DNA from: Clostridia bacterium
GTDB taxonomy: Bacteria; Bacillota; Clostridia; Oscillospirales; Acutalibacteraceae
Direction of reading: 5' to 3'
NCBI GenBank assembly: GCA_017621885.1
Contig: JAGASD010000040.1
Coordinates: 62,001 to 126,000, forward strand
DNA length: 64,000 nt
Shown: piece after piece, positions 53,438-62,362 of the stretch
Numbering within the stretch: the stretch's first letter is position 1
How the letters are laid out: each line of letters begins with the position of its first letter
Made by a program: the position numbers and the translations under genes
The notes under the pieces: model-generated
The model's input: only the letters and a program-made list of their open reading frames with translations
Databases searched by the model: none
What the model was told of the DNA's origin: nothing

Positions 53438-53770
53438 AGAAGGTCTGCAGTATTATTCCTGTCCCCTGCAATAGGGAAATCTTCAGGCGAGTATATGCTT
53501 TATACTCTCATTGGAGTCTCACCACCGCCTATTACGTTGCCGGCCACGAACAGAAGTATCATTATCCCTTGTGCTTGTCATCGCCACCATTGGGAGCAAC
53601 CCAACTTTCGCCATATAAGTATTTCTCGCTCGCTTATTTTCGGAAGGTCTTGGCGTACCTATGAACACAGCTTGAGGCATCGCCTCAGCACAGGTAAAGT
53701 ACCTGAAGATTTGGTATTCAATTTTCAAAGTTCATTCGAGGGAAATTTACCCCCTCACCATTACATTGCA
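53438..53770 (-). ncRNA. Candidate structured RNA between the sigma-like and mazF genes
   Basis: A 330-bp stretch that is visibly richer in G+C than its AT-rich neighbours and has no well-supported gene; a spurious ORF on the minus strand has arginine- and serine-rich low-quality sequence. Several stems pair within it: AGGCG (53485) with CGCCT (53526) enclosing AGTATA/TATACT (53490/53501) and ACTC/GAGT (53504/53514); TGAGGC/GCCTCA (53673-53687); AGGTA/TACCT (53692-53704). A three-way junction is therefore plausible. It is a candidate RNA on the minus strand, or a recombination/regulatory site; orientation is not certain. Confidence 0.5.
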
Positions 53771-53778
53771 CGCTTTTT

Positions 53779-54339
53779 TCAATTTTGGGGAAAACTTTTT
53801 TGAATTTTTTTAAATATTTTTTCTCTTTTATACCTAAACTCTTCTCGATCAATACCCATTTCCCTGCATATTTGTCTTTCACTTATCTTTTTTTCTATTG
53901 CTTGTTTTACTATCTTAAGAACCTGTTTTTCCTCATCATTCAAACTTGCTATTATTTCCCGAAGCATTGCATTCTCAATATTAGTGAGCGCCTCATCTTC
54001 CACATTCACGCTTGCATCAGGAACAACATCGTTATATGTAAATTCAGAGTCTGATATTAAATCATCTAAAGATATAAATTGAGGCTTGTACTGTTCTTGA
54101 CGTTTTTTCTTTCTTCGTTTGCTTTCTTGTTTTTTATGCCAATCCTTATATTCCTCATAAGTTGTTTCTAATATAAGAACATCAGCCCCGTCCTCTACAC
54201 CATCATCAATTCTTTTAAAATAACGCTTTTGTGTTTTATCATTTCCCAAAGCATAAAACTGAGTTCCTGATATTTCTATCCAATCAGAGCTTGTTCCTTT
54301 GCAATTCGGGTCTTTCCATATATAATATTTGTTAGCCAT
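53779..54339 (-). CDS. Sigma-like transcription factor of the integrative element
   Basis: 186 residues. N-terminal part (KYYIWKDPNCKGTSSDWIEISGTQFYALGND) then a basic linker, then a helix-turn-helix at the C-terminus: LNDEEKQVLKIVKQAIEKKISERQICREMGIDREEFRYKREKIF, matching sigma-70 region 4 with the helix-turn-helix SERQICREMGIDREEF. Such small sigma-like proteins typically precede recombinase modules in Clostridia elements and are thought to drive element expression. AAGGAG precedes the ATG. Confidence 0.75.
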   Translation of the reverse strand: MANKYYIWKDPNCKGTSSDWIEISGTQFYALGNDKTQKRYFKRIDDGVEDGADVLILETTYEEYKDWHKKQESKRRKKKRQEQYKPQFISLDDLISDSEFTYNDVVPDASVNVEDEALTNIENAMLREIIASLNDEEKQVLKIVKQAIEKKISERQICREMGIDREEFRYKREKIFKKIQKSFPQN

Positions 54340-54865
54340 TTTGTAGTCTCCTTTGAATTTTTGATTTATAATTGCAAAAATTCAGAGACTACGGATATTT
54401 AGCTATGTAACAAAGCCATATATAAAACATAAAAGACCTTTCCATGCAAAAAGGAAAGGACTTTTTACTATTTATTGCAATAAAAACATAACAAAAGCAC
54501 TGAGTGAAAAAACAGATTAATACTTTCTGTTCTTATTTCACACAGTGCTTATAATTACTGCTGTTTCATCCACAAGATTTATTTTTCTTTGATAATTTAC
54601 GGTCCCACCTTGATGTTTTGTAAATTTTATTGTGTATCACTATGGATAGGTTAATAAAGCATACACACACTATAATAATTTATTTATCTTAACTAATCGA
54701 TATTTTATATCAAAATATAGATACTATGGATAATATTATCGAATTCACACATAATATTAGAAAATTCTAATATTACTAAGGCAAATTCTTATTTTATTAG
54801 AAAATTCTCGATATATGCGTTTTGAATTAGCTAGATAATTGATAAAGTATACTAGAGGTGATATT
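54340..54865. other. Gene-free regulatory region of the element
   Basis: Two hairpins (54424-54460 region, AAAGACCTTTCC...GGAAAGGACTTTT; 54500-54552, AGCACTG...CAGTGCT with inner GTGAAA/TTTCAC) and the operator-like repeats listed separately. The divergent sigma-like and XRE genes both read from here. Confidence 0.65.
54757..54810 (+). promoter_or_regulatory. Operator-like repeats before the XRE gene
   Basis: Two copies of ATTAGAAAATTCT lie 39 bp apart (about 54758 and 54797). The first extends to the inverted repeat TTAGAA-AA-TTCTAA, and TAAGGCAAATTCTTA lies between them. Likely repressor sites for the downstream XRE protein. Confidence 0.45.
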
Positions 54866-55240
54866 ATGAGTTATCAGCTATTCATTAAAGAGGTTGGCGA
54901 AAGATTAAAACGCAGGCGGAAAGCACTTGGATATACACAATCAGAATTAGTTGAAATCTTAAACAAAAATTGTAATCAAGCTGATGATGATTTTTTGTCT
55001 GATAAACAAATGTCTCGTTTTGAGAGTTGTCATAACTGCACTCGTTTAGACAAATTTGTTAAGTGGTCTTTGGCTCTTGGGAAAACTCCCGATTTCTTTT
55101 TACTGGGCATTGATAACTCAAGTGACAGAAACGACAGCAAGATAGACCAAATATGTGAATATCTAAAATTATGTGATGAAAATGATATCAACAATGTTTT
55201 GTTATTTGTTAAAGCTATGTACGAAAAAAGTAAACACTAA
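54866..55240 (+). CDS. XRE-family repressor
   Basis: 124 residues from the ATG at 54866 (GAGGTGATATT upstream). IKEVGERLKRRRKALGYTQSELVEILNKN is the start of a lambda-repressor-type helix-turn-helix, followed by an inserted acidic loop, LSDKQMSRFESCHNCTRLDKFVKWSLALGKTPDFFLLG, then a short acidic C-terminal helix that may dimerise. Divergent from the sigma-like gene and the only plus-strand gene of the element core, so it probably represses it. Confidence 0.8.
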   Translation: MSYQLFIKEVGERLKRRRKALGYTQSELVEILNKNCNQADDDFLSDKQMSRFESCHNCTRLDKFVKWSLALGKTPDFFLLGIDNSSDRNDSKIDQICEYLKLCDENDINNVLLFVKAMYEKSKH

Positions 55241-55274
55241 ATCATACAATTATGATTATCACAGTAAAAAATAT

Positions 55275-55316
55275 AAAGGGGACTTTTTTCAATTAAAAAC
55301 AGTCCCCTTTATATTT
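55275..55316 (+). terminator. Terminator of the XRE gene
   Basis: AAAGGGGACT (55275-55284) pairs with AGTCCCCTTT (55301-55310), then ATATTTTG. Confidence 0.8.
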
Positions 55317-55348
55317 TGAACAAGTACAATAAAAACGGACAACAGAAA

Positions 55349-55400
55349 CAAACAGCCTCCTATGGTAGAGTTAAAGGAACTACCTTAGGAGGTTTTGTTA
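55349..55400. terminator. Terminator hairpin downstream of the secreted-protein operon
   Basis: GCCTCCTATGGTAGAGTT pairs with AACTACCTTAGGAGG (small bulges), followed by TTTTGTTAT (plus strand) and GTTTGTTTC (minus strand). Confidence 0.7.
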
Positions 55401-55438
55401 TAGCAAGAAAGTATAGTGTTGCGACGCAAAGTCTGATT

Positions 55439-56104
55439 TTAATATTGTACTTCGTAATATACTAATCCTAATTCTTCTGCATCCCATGCTATAGAATTAG
55501 CAAAAGATCTCTTCTCTTCATCTGGAGTAGATGTTGCATTTCGTTCGTATCCCGATACAGCAGTATTATCATTGTAGTACTGGTCGGCAGAAGAGTCAAT
55601 TAAAAGAGTATTTTTGTCATTTTGAATATCACTTACTGATGATGAACTAGTGAGTGCATACATACCAATAGCTCCAGCCAAAACGACTTCATCACTATTT
55701 GCAAGCTCATTCAATAAACAAAATGTTTCTTTCAACCCTTTATCCGTTCTTGAAAAAAAAGTTATGCGATTACCATCCTTATCATAACCGCGAACTTGTA
55801 ACTGAACAATTTCAATATTATAAGCATCAACATATCTTTCAAGTTCTTCAGCATTCATCGATTTAGAAAAAGTAATTGTAGTCATCACATCATCTAAAAC
55901 AACTTCTGACAATTGTGTGTTCATTGAATTGACTGATTCAATATATTTATTGATCGTATTTTTAGTTTTAACTTTTGTTTCTGTAATATCATTAGAACTA
56001 AAATTAAATGAATAATTAATCGCGGCAACAGCTGTTACAGAAAGTGTTAAACAGAGTATTATGCAACTGACAATAAAACTTAGTTTACTTAAATATTTTT
56101 TCAT
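55439..56104 (-). CDS. Secreted or membrane-anchored protein of the Agr-linked cluster
   Basis: 221 residues. N-terminal hydrophobic helix (KLSFIVSCIILCLTLSVTAVAAINY) fits a signal peptide with possible cleavage after VAA. The rest is alpha/beta with repeated TFFS/VVLAG-type strands, YDKDGNRITFFSRTDKG, and no known motif. It overlaps the stop of the preceding secreted protein gene by one base (TAATG), so the two are co-translated; GGGGG upstream. Possibly an immunity or partner protein of it (inference). Confidence 0.6.
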   Translation of the reverse strand: MKKYLSKLSFIVSCIILCLTLSVTAVAAINYSFNFSSNDITETKVKTKNTINKYIESVNSMNTQLSEVVLDDVMTTITFSKSMNAEELERYVDAYNIEIVQLQVRGYDKDGNRITFFSRTDKGLKETFCLLNELANSDEVVLAGAIGMYALTSSSSVSDIQNDKNTLLIDSSADQYYNDNTAVSGYERNATSTPDEEKRSFANSIAWDAEELGLVYYEVQY

Positions 56105-56775
56105 TATTGCGAACCCCCGTTTTTACCATATACCATAGTTGCTTGAACAACATCTGAGGTCCAAACATTATTGTAATCTCCATTAGTTTTAATCCACAGA
56201 TTGCCTTTTCCAATATATTGACCACTCATATTAAACTGAACTTGCCATTGACCATTATCATTAGTTTCTCCTTCTCTATAATCATACCACATAACCGACA
56301 TATTGTATGTTGTTGCCTCTACTGTTCCTAACGCAACAACTTCAGATTCTTCATTTCTGTTGCCTAATAAATCATCGTTTTCTAAATCAGATTTCGGGTT
56401 AGGCAACGATGTTGAAATTGCATATGCATCCATTTTATCAGTTGAACCCTTGCGAACACTGGATATATCAAGCGTTAAAAAAAGATTTTTAGAATCAGCA
56501 GAATGTGTACCTGCATTATATTGTAAAATATTTGACACATTGTTATTGTCAAGAGTAAATTCACAATAGGTTTTGGCATAATTTTGAGCATCACTATCTG
56601 TATTATAGAAAGTTGGTTGAGCCCAACCAATTTTGGGGACATAAGAACCATGTTCATATGTAGAATAGTTCCATGTTTCCGTTGTGCCAACGGTATATGT
56701 AACAGCAAAAACTGTGACAACACTAGTGATTAACATTCCAATAGCAATCGCTATAGAAATTATACCTTTTTTCAT
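56104..56775 (-). CDS. Secreted protein of the Agr-linked cluster
   Basis: 223 residues. Signal peptide KKGIISIAIAIGMLITSVVTVFAVTY with likely cleavage after FAV or VFA. The mature part is rich in Asn, Ser, Tyr and Trp (GTTETWNYSTYEHGSYVPKIGW, NMSVMWYDYREGETNDNG, QFNMSGQYIGKGNLWIKTNG), a beta-sandwich-like composition. No cysteine pairs or catalytic motif are recognised. First of a two-gene operon, with GAGG. It may be a surface or bacteriocin-like protein. Confidence 0.6.
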   Translation of the reverse strand: MKKGIISIAIAIGMLITSVVTVFAVTYTVGTTETWNYSTYEHGSYVPKIGWAQPTFYNTDSDAQNYAKTYCEFTLDNNNVSNILQYNAGTHSADSKNLFLTLDISSVRKGSTDKMDAYAISTSLPNPKSDLENDDLLGNRNEESEVVALGTVEATTYNMSVMWYDYREGETNDNGQWQVQFNMSGQYIGKGNLWIKTNGDYNNVWTSDVVQATMVYGKNGGSQ

Positions 56776-56860
56776 TTTTATTTTCCTCTATTTGAAGTTG
56801 CATCATTATTTATATGACAAAACTTTATAATGAAATATCTTTATATTGAGTAATGTGTTT

Positions 56861-57502
56861 TCAATAATTTTTGATAATCTGTTGGTTTTTTATTTTATAT
56901 ATGATGTCACATAAATATTTTATATCATCATCATTATGACTTGTGATTAGAATTGTTTTTCCTTCTTTTTGAAGAGCTTTTACCAAATCTAACATTTTTT
57001 TATGAGATTCATCATCCAAAGCATTAAATGGCTCATCCAAAAGTAATATATCTTGTTCTTCCATTATTGCTTGTGCAATGGCAAGTTTCTGCTTCATTCC
57101 TAAAGAATAATTTTTTATTTTTGTTTTATTTTCAGGATCAAGACCGACAAGTGAAAGAGTTTGTTTTATTTTCTCATCGTTAATTATATTTCTTATTGAT
57201 GCTAAATATTTTAAATTTTGAAACCCCGTATATATATCAATAAATCCGGGAGTATCAATTAAAATACCTATATTTTCAGGGAAGTCACAATCTTTACCAA
57301 GCTCTTTGTTTCTAACGGTTATTTGTCCTTCATCCGGTCTGTAGATACCCGAAATTAATTTAAAAAGAACAGATTTTCCCGAACCGTTTTGTCCTACAAA
57401 ACCAACAATAGTTCCTTTTTCAATTGTAAGATTCACATTTGAAAAAAGTAAATGTGATTTAAATGATTTTGAGACTTTTGATAATTCAATTATAGATTTC
57501 AT
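56861..57502 (-). CDS. ABC transporter ATP-binding protein
   Basis: 213 residues. Walker A GQNGSGKS, Q-loop region IGILIDTPGFIDIYTG, signature NYSLGMKQKLAIAQAIM, Walker B ILLLDEPFNALDD and H-switch ILITSHNDDD are all in place, so it is an active ATPase. It is last of a four-gene operon with three membrane proteins (58287, 59045, 59790), the usual set of a peptide-exporter or immunity ABC system (Bcr/LanFEG-like). Confidence 0.92.
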   Translation of the reverse strand: MKSIIELSKVSKSFKSHLLFSNVNLTIEKGTIVGFVGQNGSGKSVLFKLISGIYRPDEGQITVRNKELGKDCDFPENIGILIDTPGFIDIYTGFQNLKYLASIRNIINDEKIKQTLSLVGLDPENKTKIKNYSLGMKQKLAIAQAIMEEQDILLLDEPFNALDDESHKKMLDLVKALQKEGKTILITSHNDDDIKYLCDIIYKIKNQQIIKNY

Positions 57503-57504
57503 AT

Positions 57505-58287
57505 TTATCTCTCCAACAAGCTATATATTCTTTTTTTGCTTATATATATATCAATTATCACGCTACAGGTAGCATATATAAATGCAATTGCGATAATGTA
57601 TTTTACAGTACTATCTTCATACAAAAGAATTCTTGATATTGATGATAATCCAAATGGATACAAACTCCACTCAACAAAGGGGATGAGAAAATATCCAACC
57701 AAAATAGCAACAAATTCAATAGATAAATTACCAAATACAGAGTGAATAAGAACAAGAACTTTTTGTGTGAAAAACAATTCCATGAACCGCAAAATCAATG
57801 CTGATACAAGAATAAAAAATTTTGTGTTTCCATCAGTAATACCATATAATATTTGTGAAGTTTCATTAAACCATAAATTCGGCTCAACAAACAACACATT
57901 ATATATAATTACGGCTAAAATGTGAACAACAAAGTTTACTACAAGAAAAAAACAAAAAGATATTTGTAAATTTAAATAGTATTCAGATTTCTTTCTAAAG
58001 CGGATCATTACTGTGTTTCCAGCGTTTATATTCTTTGAATCAAGTGTAATTGCTGAAAAATATAATGGTATAAAGTTAAAAATCAGAAAAAAAAGTAAAT
58101 CTATAAGCACAAAATGTCCACTTGAACAACCGTAAAACAGCACCGTTAGCGTATCCATCCCGGACAATTTTGATTTGGATGCAATATATAATATGTCAAA
58201 AATAAATATTAGAAATAAAACGAAAACAACACGTTTGGTTGAATAATTTTTTGCAACAAACCATCTGAGTGATGTACCATTAATCAT
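57505..58287 (-). CDS. ABC transporter permease-like membrane protein 1
   Basis: 260 residues with about six hydrophobic helices, no soluble domain. Start ATG at 58287 overlaps the previous stop (ATGA), and GGGGGTG lies upstream; a longer frame to 58374 is rejected. It precedes the ATPase by 3 bp. Part of the three-membrane-protein ABC system. Confidence 0.75.
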   Translation of the reverse strand: MINGTSLRWFVAKNYSTKRVVFVLFLIFIFDILYIASKSKLSGMDTLTVLFYGCSSGHFVLIDLLFFLIFNFIPLYFSAITLDSKNINAGNTVMIRFRKKSEYYLNLQISFCFFLVVNFVVHILAVIIYNVLFVEPNLWFNETSQILYGITDGNTKFFILVSALILRFMELFFTQKVLVLIHSVFGNLSIEFVAILVGYFLIPFVEWSLYPFGLSSISRILLYEDSTVKYIIAIAFIYATCSVIIDIYISKKRIYSLLER

Positions 58288-59045
58288 AAATCGGAACACC
58301 CCCATCTTTTTTTTGTTGCGATAACAACAAATGCAACAGTTATAAAAATAATCGTAGTTTGAATAAAAGAACAATTATTATTTATTGCATTATGAAGAAT
58401 TGTGTAATTGTTTAGGAAAATATAAGGAAATATTTCATCATAGTTCCACTGTACTGCAAGAACACTTAATATATATTCGAGGGCAACTATTAGAAGCAAT
58501 GCTTTTTTAGGAATAAGATAGAATAAAAATTTTACAGTTATTGCAATAAATATTAATCCTATAAAAAGGTATAGGGATGTGCACAACAGTGCATTCAGAA
58601 TAGCATTGGGAGAATTTGAGAGAATAGCTCCAATACTGGTGTTATCAAAATAACCCGTTGGTTGCATTATTGCTGAAAAATTTAACGCCAGCGAAAAAAT
58701 TAAAGAAAAACCTAATATAATCACAACAAATAAAAACGCAAAAATGATCGATGGAACAAGTTCAATGAAAAAATATTCCTGAAAACATCTGTACCGTATT
58801 ATTTCCATTGTTTTATGTGATGATAGCGTTGAGAAAACGCAAAAGCCAAATATCGGCAATAAAACAAAAATAATCAAATGAAAATCTGATAGCATTTCCA
58901 GCATAAACTCAAAGACATTGGCTGCAGAGAGTTTCGCCCCCATAATTCTGTATCCTGTATATATTGAAGTAATAAACATAAACAGAATTATAATTTTGCT
59001 ATTCTGTGCAAAATATATATTGCATAAGTGTTTTAGTTTAGCCAT
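58284..59045 (-). CDS. ABC transporter permease-like membrane protein 2
   Basis: 253 residues with six hydrophobic helices (near 17-37, 50-70, 95-120, 140-165, 170-190, 225-245). It overlaps the preceding gene by 8 bp and the next by 4 bp. Partner of the other permeases; no substrate motif. Confidence 0.75.
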   Translation of the reverse strand: MAKLKHLCNIYFAQNSKIIILFMFITSIYTGYRIMGAKLSAANVFEFMLEMLSDFHLIIFVLLPIFGFCVFSTLSSHKTMEIIRYRCFQEYFFIELVPSIIFAFLFVVIILGFSLIFSLALNFSAIMQPTGYFDNTSIGAILSNSPNAILNALLCTSLYLFIGLIFIAITVKFLFYLIPKKALLLIVALEYILSVLAVQWNYDEIFPYIFLNNYTILHNAINNNCSFIQTTIIFITVAFVVIATKKRWGCSDL

Positions 59046-59790
59046 CGTTTTTCTTTCCTGTGATATAAAATCTTAAATACATTACAAAGCATATTACTAT
59101 TAATAAAAGAGGGCCTATAAGCATTGAAACATATGGGGACATAGAGAAGTAATTCCAATTTACACTCTCCGGATAAAACGATGAAACCAAACTCATATTT
59201 GAAACACCTAAAATTGAAGTGCAAAAATTCTCAATTATCGAATAAACCAACGGTGCGGTAAGAATAACAAAAATATGTTTAGAATAATGCGAAAAAATAT
59301 ATCCTAATGTAAACATAATTATGCCGATAATTCCTCTCCAAATTGAAATGGCAACAGCATACGTCAAGGGCTTGTTTACCAACAATGTTCCAAATAAGTA
59401 TTCAGCAGCAATATCCCTTTCACTTTGGTACATTGGTGTAATGCACAAACTTAATAGTGCACCTGAAATAGAGATAATAAATAAACTCATAAATGCAAAT
59501 ATAGAGCCACTGCACCAATGGAAAAAGAAATATTTTTTCAGTTTAATTCTACTGTGTGTAAAAAAGTGGTAGTTATTTCTTTTTTCGTAATACATCAACC
59601 AACAGTATGGGATAGAGCAAAATACGGGGTAAAAGAAAGCAAATATATCCAAAGAATATATCCACGACATTATTGGATATTCAATTACTGAACTTGCCCA
59701 TGTAGTCAGTACACATATTGTACTCATAATTACACCAACTACCGTTGACATTAAGAAGGGTTTTGCATATTTGGGGATAATAGTTTTCAA
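59038..59790 (-). CDS. ABC transporter permease-like membrane protein 3
   Basis: 250 residues from a TTG at 59790, chosen because GAGGTG lies 7 bp before it (a longer frame to 59826 has no site). Six hydrophobic helices, including one near VVGVIMSTICVLTTWASSVI and another in the LLIVICFVMYLRFYITG tail. First membrane gene of the operon, 70 bp after the small secreted protein gene. Confidence 0.75.
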   Translation of the reverse strand: MKTIIPKYAKPFLMSTVVGVIMSTICVLTTWASSVIEYPIMSWIYSLDIFAFFYPVFCSIPYCWLMYYEKRNNYHFFTHSRIKLKKYFFFHWCSGSIFAFMSLFIISISGALLSLCITPMYQSERDIAAEYLFGTLLVNKPLTYAVAISIWRGIIGIIMFTLGYIFSHYSKHIFVILTAPLVYSIIENFCTSILGVSNMSLVSSFYPESVNWNYFSMSPYVSMLIGPLLLIVICFVMYLRFYITGKKNDG

Positions 59791-59859
59791 AATCTTCACC
59801 TCTATAATCAGAAATCCGTAAGGCATTGTTTAGTTTAATTTGTTATAATACTTGTAATG

Positions 59860-60258
59860 TTAAGAGTCACATCGCCAATAGCCGGATGTTGTAACCGCTA
59901 CTACAGTCGTAAGTTTATTAGAAAAATAAACATGCATCTTATCACCTTTTTCGTGTGAAGCTCTAGATAACAGAGTTTCCTCAGAACCTGTAGTAATATT
60001 GTTTACCCAAGCACCGGCGGATTTGTCTTCGTCTCTCATTCGACAGTCAAGTTTCTTTCCGCCACCGACTGCATCAACTCTGATGTTTCCAGAATAGCCT
60101 GTTTTGCTTTTTGTTTGCGTTGTGGTTTGGACAGAACCATTAACTGCGGGAACATCAACTATATAATGTTGATATGAAGTAAGTGCAAATGCACTCATCG
60201 AAAATAAAGAAAGACATACAAGACATATTGCAATAACTTTTGAAATCTTATTTTTCAT
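59860..60258 (-). CDS. Small secreted protein heading the ABC operon (bacteriocin-like or DUF2712-like)
   Basis: 132 residues with a signal peptide (KVIAICLVCLSLFSMSAFALTSY, cleavage after AFA). The mature part is basic and Gly-rich: SGNIRVDAVGGGKKLDCRMRDEDK, TLLSRASHEKGDKMHVYFSNK and a final SGYWRCDS with two cysteines that could form a disulfide. Such secreted proteins ahead of three-permease ABC systems are often the transported or immunity-linked peptide. A lactococcin-972-like relation is possible but the hallmark motifs are missing. Confidence 0.6.
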   Translation of the reverse strand: MKNKISKVIAICLVCLSLFSMSAFALTSYQHYIVDVPAVNGSVQTTTQTKSKTGYSGNIRVDAVGGGKKLDCRMRDEDKSAGAWVNNITTGSEETLLSRASHEKGDKMHVYFSNKLTTVVAVTTSGYWRCDS

Positions 60259-60343
60259 ATGTAATTCCTCCTGTTGTATATTATCGTAGCCTTACGGATT
60301 TCATCCATCAAAATATGTATAACCCACATTTTGATTTAAATTG

Positions 60344-60386
60344 TTTGTGTAGAGCTTGCAATCATTCAAATCAAACCATACACAAA
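60344..60386 (-). promoter_or_regulatory. Inverted repeat in the promoter region of the secreted-protein gene
   Basis: TTTGTGTA (60344-60351) and TACACAAA (60379-60386) flank 27 bp, in the region between agrB and the secreted-protein gene. A candidate regulator site; unproven. Confidence 0.4.
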
Positions 60387-60538
60387 AACAATGTTACAAA
60401 ATGTTCTTGATTTCTGTAACTTTGTTTTAAACTAAATTGTATGCGGTATAAATTAACTAATAAAATATGTTTTTAATTTTATTGCTGATAACAAAACAGT
60501 CAATACTAATATCAAAACTATCGAAAATCAGGGCGAAA

Positions 60539-61111
60539 TTATCGATGTTTTTTTATTTTTCCTGCCATAAGTAAAGCACTTTCTAAAATAAGACTCATAC
60601 AACAAGGTGCAAAAAGAAAATACAAATTCAAAAAATATGAGGTTACAACAACAAAAAATATTAGTATCAAAATCACTCTTGTTTTTTTGCGAAAATACTG
60701 TAACTCCTTTTCTGTAAGTGGTTTTTCCGGAGTATCAAGAGGTGCAATAATAAATATTGCGATAGCAGCAATCAAACTACAATAAAATAAAACCTGTAAA
60801 TTATAGTAATGTGACAATTTTATTGCAATTATCGATAAGAACATAAGCGTTAAGGAACAAACCTCACATCTTAATTCTGTTTTTGCATGATATCCACCCG
60901 CAAATCTTCTTATTTGATAAAAGGTAAAATAAAAAATAATACTCTCTACAACACATTTCAATAGGCATCCAACTATACAAACGAGAACTAAATATATAAA
61001 ATGTGACAAAAACATAAACAACCCATATACATATAGTTCTCGTTCGTCTTCATTTGCATCCTTGCTTAAGAAGAATTTATCAGCCAATTGTGATGATAAA
61101 TTACTTATCAT
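60539..61111 (-). CDS. agrB: AgrB-type membrane peptidase processing the autoinducer
   Basis: 190 residues. The family hallmark FYQIRRFAGGYHAKTELRCEVCSL holds the catalytic histidine (GGYHA) and the cysteine (C in RCEVCS, about seven to nine residues later) of the AgrB cysteine endopeptidase. About five membrane helices follow. AgrB cleaves AgrD and forms the thiolactone. The ATG at 61111 overlaps the agrD stop by 11 bp; a TTG further up (61117) is less likely. Confidence 0.93.
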   Translation of the reverse strand: MISNLSSQLADKFFLSKDANEDERELYVYGLFMFLSHFIYLVLVCIVGCLLKCVVESIIFYFTFYQIRRFAGGYHAKTELRCEVCSLTLMFLSIIAIKLSHYYNLQVLFYCSLIAAIAIFIIAPLDTPEKPLTEKELQYFRKKTRVILILIFFVVVTSYFLNLYFLFAPCCMSLILESALLMAGKIKKHR

Positions 61112-61256
61112 TATCAACTTTGCTGAATTTTTTTAAGCTTGCAGGTGCTTTAGGCTGCCATAATATAATGCAAGATGTGCTGTTGGCATCGATTTTAACT
61201 GCACTTTTTGCTACAGCCTTTAAAATTTTTGCCTTAACATTATTTTTAGCATTCAT
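61101..61256 (-). CDS. agrD: AgrD-type cyclic autoinducer precursor
   Basis: 51 residues, too short for many gene finders. Amphipathic N-terminus (MNAKNNVKAKILKAVAKSAV), then the predicted autoinducer core with cysteine in NSTSCIILW (a five-residue CIILW thiolactone ring), then the recognition tail QPKAPASLKKF (conserved P-x-x-P) that AgrB needs. AAGGAG is 8 bp upstream. It overlaps the agrB start, so the two are coupled. Peptide N-terminus after cleavage cannot be predicted with certainty. Confidence 0.88.
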   Translation of the reverse strand: MNAKNNVKAKILKAVAKSAVKIDANSTSCIILWQPKAPASLKKFSKVDNDK

Positions 61257-61633
61257 TTCAACTGCTCCTTTCTAGTAAGATACCATAATAATAATTTAGT
61301 TTTTCCTACCTATCAATATAGTTTACCAATAAATAAATATTCTGGTTAATATTGTCGTTTTTGCACAGATAATTAGATTTTTCGTTTTTTTTGCACTCTT
61401 AATTCAACTTTTCAAGTCCACAACTAACAAATAAACAAATTGTATTTTTTGTGCAATACTCCTATAATCATATAACACATATTATTATATTCGGCCACTA
61501 TGCACAAGGCAAAGAAAAAAAGCACACAAAATAACTTTGTTTTTACTAAATCAAGAGAAAACCACAACTATTTACAAATCATATCCCTCGCTGTATAATA
61601 AATTGACTTTAAAGTTTTATTGGGGGGTTCTAT
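61257..61633. promoter_or_regulatory. Divergent agr promoter region with possible LytTR sites
   Basis: Plus direction: TTTACA (61571-61576), 17 bp, TATAAT (61594-61599) ahead of agrA. Candidate regulator sites: TCGTTTTTGCAC and the related CGTTTTTTTTGCAC (about 61349 and 61381), each followed by an AT-rich tail, about 31 bp apart; AgrA-type factors bind paired repeats. No gene is seen in it. Confidence 0.5.
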
Positions 61634-62359
61634 ATGAACATTGCAATATGCGATGATGATAAGGGATTTAGAGACCATTTAGAAAAACATTTAAAGAATT
61701 ATTTTGATGAGAGAAGCATACCTCTTAACTTTTTACAATTTTCTTCTGGTGAAGACTTGTTAAAAAATGAACTTTTGTTTGATTTGGTTTTTTTAGATGT
61801 TGAAATGGGAAAAATTAATGGAATTGATACCGGTAAGGCGTTGAAAAGAAAAAATCCACATAATATTATATTTGTTATTACCTCATACGATGGCTATCTT
61901 GATGATGCTTTTAAAATTAATGCCTTTCGTTTTTTGTCAAAGCCATTGGATATTGTCAGACTTTACAAAGCACTTGATGACGCTATTGAACTTATAAAAA
62001 ATGATATAATTGTTTTTTATGATATGAAATCTGCAACCAACCTCAGAATATACACAAAGGATATTATTTATATTGAAATAGAAAAGAAAAAAACAAAAGT
62101 TGTAACTGTAAACGGAATATATCATTCAAATGATAAAATATCTGTTTGGAAAAACAAACTGAATGGTATTTCTTTTGTCAGTCCACATTCAAGTTACATC
62201 GTTAATTTGGATTATTCCATAAATCACACTAGAACTATGCTTGTTTTAGCTAAAAAGAATTTAGACGGAAAAATTTTAGAAAAATATGAAATATCTATTG
62301 CACCAAAGAAACAAGTTGAAATCAAAAGAAAATTTTTTTATGTTTTAGAAAGGCGGTAA
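61634..62359 (+). CDS. agrA: AgrA-type response regulator, LytTR DNA-binding
   Basis: 241 residues. Receiver domain: IAICDDDKGF acid pocket, LVFLDVEMG with the phospho-acceptor Asp, ITSYDGY for the conserved Thr/Ser strand, FLSKPLD with the Lys. From about 135 a LytTR domain: IIYIEIEKKKTKVVTVNG ... FVSPHSSYIVNLDYS. It should respond to the kinase encoded 3 bp downstream and switch on agrBD and target operons. RBS GGGGGG. Confidence 0.92.
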   Translation: MNIAICDDDKGFRDHLEKHLKNYFDERSIPLNFLQFSSGEDLLKNELLFDLVFLDVEMGKINGIDTGKALKRKNPHNIIFVITSYDGYLDDAFKINAFRFLSKPLDIVRLYKALDDAIELIKNDIIVFYDMKSATNLRIYTKDIIYIEIEKKKTKVVTVNGIYHSNDKISVWKNKLNGISFVSPHSSYIVNLDYSINHTRTMLVLAKKNLDGKILEKYEISIAPKKQVEIKRKFFYVLERR

Positions 62360-62362
62360 TTT

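Noticed and set aside
53519..53728. A 69-codon minus-strand ORF
   Set aside because: Low-complexity Arg/Ser-rich, no ribosome site, lies over the region with RNA-like stems.
59860..60258. Lactococcin 972 bacteriocin
   Set aside because: Length and secretion fit, but the typical Gly-Gly-Trp and C-terminal motifs are not present.
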